Assembly (NCBI RefSeq): GCF_000003195.3
Contig: NC_012872.2
Coordinates: 1,178,001-1,242,000, forward strand
DNA length: 64,000 nt
Source: Sorghum bicolor
Lineage: Eukaryota > Streptophyta > Magnoliopsida > Poales > Poaceae
Reading direction: 5' to 3'
In this document: positions 22,355-32,069 of the stretch, in pieces
Numbering within the stretch: the first letter of the stretch is position 1
How the letters are laid out: each line of letters opens with the position of its first letter
Notes under the pieces: model-generated
What the model was told of the DNA's origin: nothing
What the model saw: the letters and a program-made list of their open reading frames with translations, nothing else
The model's database searches: none
Program-made: the position numbers and the translations under genes

Positions 22355-22576
22355 TAAGACGTTATGAGAAAAGCGCCTCCAATGCTACAAGCAATTAAGG
22401 CGTTTTTTTATATTAGCCTTCTATAAAAGTAGTTTCAAAGGCTTTTTTATAAAAATGCCTTTAAGCAAAAGCAAATTAAGGCAATTTAGAAAAAAAGCCT
22501 TTAACAAAATGTCTTCTATTATGAGACGTGTTGTAGTGAAAGTTAAACATTTTATAATTTGGAACATATGGATTAG

Positions 22577-23306
22577 TATATAAGTAAAGCCAAGAAGCTA
22601 GCACCACACTAACAACGTCCAGGATAAGACAATGCACGGATTTTTCAATGTTGATTCTAGAATCCTAGCTCTACGCTGACATCTCTAAGAGTTTTCAAAA
22701 CTCACTCCCAATCTTGATTTTCATGGCAGGACTAAAAAAACTCTTCTCTAACAGATCAACAACTGTTTATGTCAGCTCCTAATCTTTAGCGTCCAATCAT
22801 GCGAAAAGATAGTGCGTATATCCAATGGGCGCCAATCTTGCGGTAGAAATATGTTTGAAAGAAAAAAGAGAAATAACAAGGTTTTAAATACAAATGTACA
22901 TTATAAAGAAAGTATAAAAGTTTCTTTCATAATTTGAAAATATTCTAGAACTTTTTATACAAAGTTACCTTCGAGCTTTTAAGAGAGAGATACACGAATA
23001 TCGAAAGATTCACAATTTGAAGTTCTTCCGGTTACTTCGAAATCTTACCTTTGTCGGACGAAGGAACAACGGCCAGCTGAGCTGTTTGTGATTGTATCTT
23101 TTTGTCAGATTGTATATGTTCTACTTTTTTTAGCGCTTTAAGAGCAACTGCTAAAATTAGTAGCCAAATTTTATTATTTAGCCATTTTATAAAATAGAAA
23201 ACTTGTTAAAAAAGAAGATATCCATTGTTATTTTACAAAATCAGCTATTAAGCGTCTATGGTTGGCTATATATGGCCACTGAAATTAAGGAATAGCCAGC
23301 TTGCTA
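22577..23306. other. Intergenic, no gene seen
   Basis: AT-rich sequence with no recognisable coding, RNA or bounded repeat signal before the Helitron. Confidence 0.4.
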
Positions 23307-23684
23307 TCTATATCTCTTATATAGATAAACCCCACTAGCTAATTCTCTTAACATGCATGCAAAGCATCCACACCATCATTCACTAGAGCATCTCACTAAC
23401 TAATTCTTTTGCCATGCAAAGCGTCCATATCAACATCCGCTAAATCATCCCACTAATACATTACTCCGCCATGTAAAGTGTTCACATCATTATCCACTAA
23501 TAAACGAACTAACACATACCATTTATCCTGCATCTATGTTATTCACATTAGCAAACCACATCATTTTCTAACATATATTTAGTTGTCCATGCTATAATAC
23601 TAAAAATCATCCACAAATATATATATATTATGATAGTATAATTTTACTGGTAATTCTCGCAGCAACGCGAGAGCATTCTTCTAG
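23307..23684 (+). mobile_element. Short non-autonomous Helitron
   Basis: The 3' end has the hairpin CTCGCAGCAACGCGAG followed nine bases later by CTAG and then host T, a Helitron terminus. The 5' end TCTATATCTC follows host A. Inside, a unit of about 55-60 bp built on CATGCAAAGCATCCACACC recurs three times in diverged form. No Rep/helicase frame is present. Confidence 0.65.
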
Positions 23685-23877
23685 TTTTACAAAATCAAAT
23701 AACACATTTGTTGGAGCTTACTTTTTCTATACAAATGCTAAAATAGCCTCTACAACAAGAATAACCAAGCAGTTGTTGTTGGAGTTGTTTACTAATTTGT
23801 TTTTAGAACTATCGAAGATATTGGAAATAGTTGGAGAAAGCCTTTTTTAGTGACTTGACAGACTTATTGATTTAGGT

Positions 23878-24105
23878 ACATCCAAAAACCCAAAACTTTA
23901 CAAGATTCCCCGTCACATCGAATCTTACGGCACATGTATGAAGTATTAAATGTAGATAAAAATAATAACTAATTGCACAGTTTAACTGTAAATCACAAGA
24001 CGAATCTTTTAAGCCTAGTTACTCTATAATTAGACAATGTTTGTCAAATAAAACGAAAATGCTACAGTGTCAAAATCTAAAAACTTTTTACATCTAAACA
24101 AGGCC
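23878..24105. mobile_element. Degraded GGCCTTGTTTAGTT-family MITE, reverse orientation
   Basis: It keeps CCCGTCACATCGAATCTTA, CTAATTGCACAGTTTAA, AAGACGAATCTTTTAAGCC and the right terminus AACAAGGCC. The left terminus is lost. Confidence 0.75.
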
Positions 24106-24353
24106 TTACTAAGAGAAAAAGTGTTTGGTAAATCAATGAGTCTTTTCAAGTGGATAAAAATGTTAGGACAACATTTGTTAGATTTTTCAGCAATTTTGTA
24201 TCAGAAATCTTAGACTATTTCTAAATAACCTAATCACTTTTGCACTTTTTTTTCTCTTATACATTTATATCTATAACTATGTCCTTGGAGCATCCTCAAG
24301 ATATTAGCCAATATGATTTGCCAAATTTACTGATTTAGCTACTTTGTAAAATA

Positions 24354-24613
24354 CTCTCTCTATTCCAAATTATAAGTCATTCCAAGAATCTTGGAGGGTC
24401 AAAATATCTCAAGTTTGATCAAAATTATAGAAAAAATCACAAAGTTTTATGGCATCAAATTAATATACTATGAAAATATAATTAATAAAGAACGAGTGAT
24501 ACTTAAATTGATATCATAAATGTTATTATCGTACCATATAAATTTGGTCAAACTTAAGATGCTTTGACTATTCAAGATTTTTGAAATGACTTAACAATTT
24601 GGGATGGAGAGAG
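24354..24613. mobile_element. Stowaway-type MITE
   Basis: It starts after TA with CTCTCTCTATTCC and ends GGGATGGAGAGAG before TA. Subterminal AAATTATAAGTCATT pairs with a later AATGACTTAACAATTT. Confidence 0.82.
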
Positions 24614-24777
24614 TAGATTAAAAAAAAAGATAAGACTACTCCGAGAGACTCTAAAATGTAGAGTTTCCATAGTAAAAAGTGCCACGTCGACAGGCTTAAG
24701 AGGCATCCTAGCCAGATCTCAATCACATGGAAGATGTGCATGTTGTTACCTTCTTGGTCATTATATAGCCTCGTTTG

Positions 24778-25077
24778 GCACGGTTTCACTTCACCAATAA
24801 AGCTGTTTTTTGGAGCTTTAGCTCTATAAACAGCTCTATCGGTGGAGCTGGAGCCATTTTGGTAAATTGTTTGGTAGAATGTGCTCTCACAGAACGCCAC
24901 GTAGGATGAGGTGAAGCCGGAAGAAGCCACTATTTTTGTCTCTTTCACACCCCAAAGCTTTGTGAGAGTATGTTTTCAGGGGCTTCATTAGTGGAGCCAT
25001 TTTATTTTACCCCATTTGACATAAAACGGCTCCAAATGGCTCCTGAAGCCGTTGGAGAAGCCGTGCCAAACGGGGCC
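24778..25077. mobile_element. MITE with GTTTGGCACGG termini
   Basis: GCCTCGTTTGGCACGGTTTC on the left and GAAGCCGTGCCAAACGGGGC on the right are 20-bp inverted repeats with few mismatches. Inner words on gagctggagcc and ggctcc are also mirrored. The target duplication is unclear. Confidence 0.75.
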
Positions 25078-25314
25078 ATACATGCAAGTATGCAACGCGC
25101 AAAGAGAGGATGGATGGCCACGGCAGGGGCTATAAAAGAATAGAAAGCGAACACTATACTATACATGGATACTAAATTTAGAGTTATTTATCATACTTTT
25201 TCTGTCAGTCAGCAGTGTTTTTTCTCTCATAATAAATCAGCCGGCGAACATATCCTAGTCTCTTGGAGATGACTTTTTCTAATACAAGCTATATTTAGCT
25301 TTTAAAAATTCTTC

Positions 25315-25545
25315 GACTAATGGGTTGCCACTCGGCGTGCGCGCACCCTTCGTCTCGTTTAACAAGTGGGCCACCGCCGCCGCCGTCCTACGCCGGGTGC
25401 CTAGGCCTTCGTCGGTCCCGTGGTCCTTCGCCGGCGAGAGGACCTGTGGAAGCAGCCACAGGAAGCCTCTCTGTTTTGCTTGCGCGCCAGGCCGGCCCAC
25501 CGAGGCCCAGTGTGCTAGCGGTAAGGCCTGCCTCACGAAATCTAA
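25315..25545. repeat. GC-rich segment similar to 35.19-35.41 kb
   Basis: TTTTGCTTGCGCG, GGCCGGCCCA, AGGCCCAGT and GGCCTGCCTCACGAAATCT occur in the same order here and at about 35.32-35.42 kb. No frame is conserved between the two copies. They are either dispersed repeat copies or remains of a duplication of the receptor-kinase region. Confidence 0.6.
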
Positions 25546-25812
25546 AGTGTGTCTGCAGTGAATAGGATAGGACTTAGGAGGAGTGCGATCTTGTTCGCCC
25601 ACAGTGCATGCACAAGGAAGATGTTCCAAGAAAACTGACAACATGTTGCTAAAAAAAAACTGAGAACATGCAACCATCAACAAGTACATTTTGCAGTTTG
25701 CACAGACGAGAAAGCAAGGGTGTGAGCGTGTTTCACTCAAAAAACAAATTCAACCCCTATAGAGCGTGAAGTGAAGGCATTGCTTAGAGCTGCACTATAC
25801 ACACCAAACGAC

Positions 25813-26242
25813 CAAAGTGTGTTTCACTAAGGCCTTGTTTAGTTCCAAAATTTTTTGGGAAATCGACACTGTAGCACTTTCGTTTGTATTTGACAAATAT
25901 TGTCTAATTATTGACTAACTAGGCTCAAAAGATTCATCTCATCAATTCCGACCAAACTGTACAATTAGTTTTAATTTTCGTCTATATTTAATACATCATG
26001 CATGCGTCTAAAGATTCGATGTGACGGAAAATGTGAAAAATTTTGCAAAATTTTCTGGGAACTAAACAAGGCCTGAGTTCAGAAATACAGAGAAGAGGAA
26101 AAAATGGTCACAGTGGACTAAAAAGAGGCGTCAGAAGCTGTCCATATCTTCATTGCTAGAATTCTCCACGCCAACAAATTTTTGCAGTCACCTCGGAACA
26201 GGAGGGACTAGAACATCCGTGACACCCACCAGCATGCGAACA
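25813..26242 (-). pseudogene. Relic 3' end of an S-domain receptor kinase, split by a MITE
   Basis: Read on the minus strand, 26242-26130 translates to a stretch closely matching the C-terminus of the intact kinase at 32070-34415 (VVRML, then GVTDVLVPPVPR against GVMDVQVPPVPR, then LQKFVGVE against LQNYVGME). An in-frame TGA follows VPPVPR and the tail ends early. Similarity continues into the 3' flank (26130-26083 and, beyond the MITE at 25831-26073, about 25813-25830). Similarity stops abruptly at about 26242, after the word GCATGCGAACAAC. The rest of the kinase is absent and LINE sequence follows within about 200 bp. I infer a tandem paralogue destroyed by deletion and element insertion. 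Confidence 0.75.
25831..26073. mobile_element. MITE of the GGCCTTGTTTAGTT family inside the kinase relic
   Basis: It starts GGCCTTGTTTAGTTCC and ends GGGAACTAAACAAGGCC, with TAA on the left and TGA on the right. The flanks match the uninterrupted 3' region of the intact S-domain kinase, which gives an approximate empty site. Confidence 0.9.
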
Positions 26243-26439
26243 ACTACATGTAAAAAAACTTAAGGTGTCCATGGTGTATTTTAGAAAGACTACAGATACT
26301 CAACGAAAAATTGAATGTTAACTGTTCAGTAATCATCATAAGTCCTAAATTTGATGCATCACCTCTCTTATCTAGTACTGTTGCAAAGCTCATCAATAAA
26401 AACTTCAATACTAAATGGCAGCCTGCTTTCGCATGAAAT

Positions 26440-27948
26440 GCGAACAACCAGGCACCATCCGGAGGACTTCAGGATCGTCTTCGAGTTGCCGCATCAACGG
26501 ACGCTCGCTCTCCGTGTCGGGGCCGTGCGCGTGAAGGAAGGGGGTGTTTTTCGGCATCATCCCCTGGTACGAGCATGCTGGCCATCGAGAACCTTCCCTC
26601 CCAAGCCTGGAACTTTGAGGTCCTGAAGGAGTTGCTGGGGGGAGGTCTGCCTGCTTGACAAGATTGATAGAGCCACATACCGTCAGACGTGCTCTACTGC
26701 TGGGCGTGGATGTGGTACCCCGATCTCCTACCCCGCGCTAAGACGGTGACTTTCTGAGGACGCGCCAGCGACCGCAGGCAGGGGTGCCCACCAGCCCCGA
26801 CGACAAACCCAACTGACCGGGACGACGACAAGGCGGCCTCCTGGCCGTTTTGTGGAGCGTGGTAAGCAGGTCCTAAACCTGCTACGCCGCGCTGGAGGCT
26901 CTTCCAGTGCAAGCAGTCCAGGCACTGGAACATTGGGGGTCATGAGGACATGGCTGAAGACAGTGGGCGGGGTCGGAGAATTTTACGAGACGACCACTCC
27001 TCGCCCCGTCGTGCGCGCCGTGAGGACGCTGATTGGGAGCGGCGCAGATCGCGCTCTCCACACAACCTGAAGCATCAATACAAGCATCCTGACATGACAT
27101 GGAGACTGCCAGAAACGACCTGGGCTCCATCCGACTGTCGGACACTCTACAGCCTGCATTCGGGGCACCTCCCCCTCCTCCAACACACCCAGATCCGATG
27201 ATGGATTTCTTCAAGGAGACATGTGTAGGCGACATCTGGTCAGTGCCACCATGGCCGTTGGGTGGCCATGACCACAATGGTTGAGGAGGCCCTAGCAGCC
27301 TGCACGGAGGCAACCAACAGGCCTCTGTCCTTCTCACCCCCAGGAAGCCCACTGGCTGATGAGCTGCGCTCCCCAATTTACACCCCAAGCAACTGGGACA
27401 AGCTAGCTGAGCTCAACGAGGAGGCAAGAGCCCTTGGTTGCCAGAATGTCATTCATTTTGGGCCAGGGATTCAGCAGGAGGTGGATGGCCAGGTGATCAC
27501 GGCCGGTATCACTGAGCAGGTAGCAGAAATGATGCTGGAGGAGCGCAGAAACAACATTGTCAACAGCATCTTCGTTCCCTGTGAGCAGCCGCTGCTACAA
27601 ACTCCGATCCAGAAGCAGCAGGACAAGGTAGAAAAGGCTAAGGCACCCAGGACGACAGTAGGGGGGCTACCAAGAAGCTCCAGGCAGAAGGCAAAGGTTT
27701 GTTCAGTTCCAGTTTCCAGACGTGCAACCCACCGTCTGATCAAAGCTTTCGAGGTGAAAGGGCCCAATGAGCCAATCGGTGAGCAGGCGCTGGAGGCCTT
27801 CGCCAAGACCTTTAGCACGCCTCTCACCCCGCAGCAGATTGCAGCAGTCCGTAGCCTGACTTCACTAGACAGCGGAGCAGTGATGGCAGCGTCAGCACAG
27901 CTGGCAGCAGCCGAAGGGGCAGACACCATGGGAGATGCTGCGCTGTGA
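26440..27948 (+). pseudogene. LINE ORF1 (nucleic-acid-binding, gag-like), broken
   Basis: From 26450 the translation has HPEDFRIVFELPHQRTLAL and then pieces in shifting frames, as in ORF1 of plant LINEs. Stops and frameshifts occur between about 26640 and 27260. The last 229 codons (27262-27948) are open and hydrophilic, the usual ORF1 tail. There is no zinc knuckle that I can see. It should bind element RNA in an intact copy; here it cannot be full length. Confidence 0.6.
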
Positions 27949-28247
27949 GGACGTCCGGATTCAGAACTTCAGCAAGCTTCCCCTCCTCATGTTAGCTATT
28001 GATGTCCTTGTTCGTTCAGTTGTGGTTAGTCGGTTGTTGTCATGTAGAAGGAAGGTAGATGTTGGTGGTAAGATAGGGATGAGAGTCATGCAGTGTTGTA
28101 ACAAGTCATGTAAGTGTAGCAGCATGCAGTGCGGCTGCAAGAGTAGTGTGTACTTCTCTTGGCTCCTCCATGGATGCTATGGCTGTTGGTCGAAAATCAT
28201 GTACTCGTGGGTCGCAGAATCAATGTTGGAAGTTCATGTCTTGTGCT

Positions 28248-31200
28248 ATGGATAATGCTGAACTAACTGTCCTAAACTGGAATGTTAGAGGGCTCAATGA
28301 TGCTGCACATAGAGAATTGGTCCGAGAGACTGTCATCAGCTACAAACCCAATATAGTATGCTTACAGGAGACAAAGCTAGGTTCCATCAGTGCCATTCAG
28401 GCTTGTGAGACCTTGGGCCAGCGGCTTGACTCATTCCTGGAGCTGCCAGCGCAGGGAACCAGAGGAGGCATACTGCTAGCATGGGACAAGGATGTCATCA
28501 CAATCAACAATGCAATTAACAGATCATTTACTATATCAGCAGTGGTCACAGTGACATCAAATAGTATGCCTTTTCTGCTCACAACATGCTATGGGCCCGC
28601 AGATGACAGAAGAAAGGACGAATTCCTCGCTGAGTTGCAAGAGATCAAGCCACCCTCTCCTATGCCATGGATGCTCATCGGCGATTTCAACCTCATCTAT
28701 CAAGCCGCTGACAAAAGCAATCTAAATCTCAATAGGAGACTCATGGGAAAATTTAGAAGGGCACTAGACGGTTGCGAGCTGATGGAGATAACCCTACAGA
28801 ATAGAAGGTATACCTGGTCTAATGAAAGACAAAATCCGACCATGGTGAGGCTCGACAGGGTATTCTGCAACTCAGAATGGGAGATGGCCTATCCAGATTT
28901 CACCCTCACTGCCTTAGGAACTGGGGGCTCAGATCACTACCCACTGTTCCTCAATAGACAAGACCGAACACCAAGGAAGGCTACCTTTAGATTTGAAAAC
29001 CATTGGACTAACATTGTGGGCTTTCAGGAGGTGGTTAAGGATGCTTGGAGCAAACCACAGATAGGCTCTGCACACTCGATACTGAATAAGAAACTAAAGG
29101 AAACAGCAAAGGCCTTACGGAGCTGGAGTAAACCGCTTTTCAATAACGCTCGTCTCCAGCTGCACATTGCAAATGAAGTCATACTAATGCTGGATACTGC
29201 TCAAGAAATAAGGCAGCTCTCCAGTGAAGAATCAGTCTTAAGACATGACCTCAAAATCAGAATACTAGGCCTTGCAGCGCTAGAGAGATGTAGAAGAAGA
29301 CAGGCATCCCGTATAAACTACATCAGGGCGGGAGATGCCTGCACAAAGTTCTTCCATCTAAAAATGTCAGCAAGGAAAAGAAAGAAGTTCATTCCTGCGC
29401 TTAAAGGAGAAGATGGCCGACTGCTATGGAAGCATGATGAGAAGGAGAATATAATCCAGCAATACTTTCAGAACCTCATAGGACAGAAGCTGCAAAGATC
29501 AGCGACCTTTCGATGGGATGACCTCCAACTAGGCATGTTGCAGCAGATACCGGGTCTCGAATTGGATAGACCCTTTACTGAAGCAGAAGTAGAATATGCA
29601 GTTAAATCATTACCTATTGAAAAGGCACCCGGCCCAGATGGCTTCACAAATGATTTCGACAAGCATTGCTGGCAGATTATCAAGCAAGACATCCTCAACG
29701 CTTTCCACTCCTTCCACATTCAGCATTGTGGAGCACTGGAACATCTCAACCAGGCGCAGGTAGTCCTCATCCCAAAAGTCGAAGTAGCAACACAGCCAAA
29801 GGATTTTAGACCGATAAGTCTCATACACTCCTTTGCAAAACTACTGACAAAGGTCTTAGCAATCAGACTGGCAGCATACATTGATAACCTTATCTCCTCA
29901 TCCCAGAGTGCCTTTATAAAGAAGAGATGCATTCAAGAAAACTTCATGTATGTTAGAGGCCTTGCAAGATATTACCATAGGACAAGAACACCGGCTTGTC
30001 TTATCAAGCTAGACATAACCAAGGCATTTGGCTCGGTGTCATGGGAATACCTACTTGAACTGCTACATAGGAGACAATTCCCAGTAAAATGGCTTGACTG
30101 GCTATCTATACTTTTTAGGTCTTCATCCTCATCAATCCTACTAAATGGAATCCCAGGGTCCCCAATCAAGCACAGAAGAGGTCTCAGACAGGGAGATCCC
30201 CTATCGCCTTACCTCTTCATCCTAGCCATAGATACACTAAACAACATCTTTGCCATGGCCACTCAAAATGGCTTCCTGTCTAAGCTAAAAGGGAGAAATG
30301 CAAGCATTCGAATCTCAATGTATGCAGATGATGCTGTTATTTTCACAAATCCAAGAAAGGAAGACATCAAATGCATTATGGAAATCATGAATGCTTTTGG
30401 TTCAGCCACTGGGCTCAAAATCAACATGCAGAAGAGTACAGTTGCAGCTATCAGATGTGCTGGCATCAATTTAGATGAAGTGCTGCAGGATTTCCCTGGC
30501 CCGAGAGTGATCTTCCCAACACAATATTTGGGCCTACCTCTCACTCTAGGAAGACTCAGAATGGTCCATCTTCAATACATCTGGGATAGAGCCAAAAATA
30601 GGACAGCTGGCTGGCAGGGTCGCCTGCTGAATGTGGCTGGAAGACGGGAGCTGGTACGCTCAGTACTCACCTCCCTACCAGTTTACCTTCTCACGGTCAT
30701 TAGGCCACCTAAAAATCTGTTGCAAGAACTCGACAAGCTAAGGAGGAAATTCTTGTGGGCTGGAACCAATGAGCTCACTGGGGGAAAATGCAAGGTGGCA
30801 TGGCTTCGGGTTTGCAAACCGACTACATATGGAGGATTGGGGATCATTGACCTTGAAAAGTTCAGTAGGGCCTTGAGGCTCCGATGGCTGTGGTACTCAT
30901 GGGATTCGAGAGAGCGAGCCTGGAAAGGTTTTGATCTGCCAATAGACAAGGATGACCTGGCACTTTTCAATGCAGCAACTAGAGTCCTTTTAGGAGATGG
31001 CCAGTCCGCTTCCTTCTGGCAATCAAGGTGGATGGAAGGGCAGTCCCCAGCGACGCTTTACCCGGCCTTATTCAGTCACAGTAAAAGGAAGAATAGATCA
31101 GTCAAGGAAGCGCTTACGGATAATAAATGGATCGATGATGTAGACTATAGCTTGACTGAGCAGTTGATAGCAGATTTCGTTGCGCTGTGGGAGAAACTGC

Positions 31201-31792
31201 AGCAGGTGGACCTTATACCAACACAACAAGATAGGATCATCTGGTTACATACCTCGGATGGGCACTACACAGCAAGATCCGCATATGAACTGCAGTTCGT
31301 TGGGAACACAAACTCTGCCACAGCAGGAGCCATATGGCAGACGAAAGCACCGCCAAAATGTCGCTTCTTCACATGGCTGATCCTAATGATTACTTCTGTC
31401 AGTTCTGCTAGAGAAATTTGGAGACTGTTTCTCATCTCTTTCAAGAGTGTGGCTTCGCAAGAGAGGTCTGGTCCAAGGTGAGCACCTGGATTGCAGCACC
31501 CACTACAAACCCGACAAACTGGACGCAAACCTTTGACCTGGGTCAGTGGTATATTGATATCTCTACAAGTACTGACAGTGCCAGAGGTGCAGGACTCCGA
31601 TCCATGGTCATGCTAACGGTGTGGGAGCTTTGGAAAGAGAGAAACGCGCGGGTTTTCAACAAGGTTGACAAGGTTGACAAGACACCTGAACAGGTCTTCC
31701 GATCAATCCAGGAAGAGGCTAGAGTTTGGGTGAGGGCGGGTAATAGGGCCATGGAGGCATGTTTAGTTGTCACAGCAAGATATGTAAATTAG
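28248..31792 (+). pseudogene. LINE ORF2: endonuclease and reverse transcriptase, frameshifted
   Basis: ATG at 28248 opens an AP-type endonuclease (LNWNVRGLN, LQETKLGS, IGDFNLIY, GGSDHYPLF) and then reverse transcriptase (PGPDGF, DFRPISLIHS, KLDITKAF, MYADDAVIF with the YADD box). The usual AFD of motif A reads AFG. Near 31385 a deletion and frameshift remove part of the zinc-binding C-terminal region. The rest continues in another frame (31418-31792, ETVSHLFQECGFAREVW). All endonuclease signature residues are visible, so the damage is recent relative to the other LINE relics here. Confidence 0.88.
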
Positions 31793-32069
31793 ATCCTTAG
31801 CTTGCAGGGGTGATGTGGCTTCCTGGTTTTCCTTGGAACGCTGCAAAAAGGTGCCTCTGGCGCCATGTAAATACTGTAATTGATGCTCCTTCTTATAAAT
31901 GAAAGCCGGCAACGGATCTTTCGAAAAAAAGATACATTTGCAATACTTAATACTACATTCTTAAGAGTCCACAAATAAGTAAAACTGCAGTACACAACAA
32001 CTGTGTGTGCGTGTGTTTCATTCAGATTCAGTTCTGAAGCAGTGCAAAGGACAAAAGGCTCAGATTGGA

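Larger units (their letters stand above)
18718..22538. mobile_element. CACTA (En/Spm) transposon, non-autonomous
   Basis: It begins CACTACAGCATAG and ends GTGTTGTAGTG, the CACTA superfamily termini, flanked by the 3-bp duplication AAA (18715-18717 and 22539-22541). Subterminal regions carry many AAGGC and GCCTT motifs in both directions (18740-18975, 22395-22510), as in CACTA ends. No transposase frame is found. A GC-rich tandem stretch at about 20590-20690 repeats CTGCGTCGTCCTCCCCGCG-like words. A second element is inserted at 20963-22354. Confidence 0.88.
18603..22576. mobile_element. Stowaway-type MITE split by a CACTA element
   Basis: The left arm 18603-18717 (TTCCATCC, GACGTTTTAGTTTTTCTA, AAAGCTATGAATCTA) and the right arm 22539-22576 (AAAGTTAAACATTTTATAAT, TTGGAACATATGGAT) are the two halves of a grass Stowaway element of about 150 bp. 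Together they restore the usual succession of words: GCTATGAATCTA, an A-rich part, ATAATTTGGA and the terminus. TA flanks both ends. The break falls exactly at the CACTA termini. Confidence 0.8.
26440..31932 (+). mobile_element. L1-type LINE retrotransposon, nearly full length but defective
   Basis: An ORF1 remnant (about 26440-27948) is followed by ORF2 (28248-31792) and a 3' end TCTTTCG plus a run of A at 31924-31931. Both frames are broken. I could not find a target duplication, so the left limit is uncertain. The element separates the receptor-kinase relic from the intact kinase. Plant genomes often carry this RT-plus-RNase H-like/zf-RVT type. Confidence 0.85.

Noticed and set aside
27262..27948. 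229-codon frame as a host gene
   Set aside because: It directly precedes LINE ORF2 in the same orientation and continues degenerate ORF1 sequence; it is the ORF1 tail.
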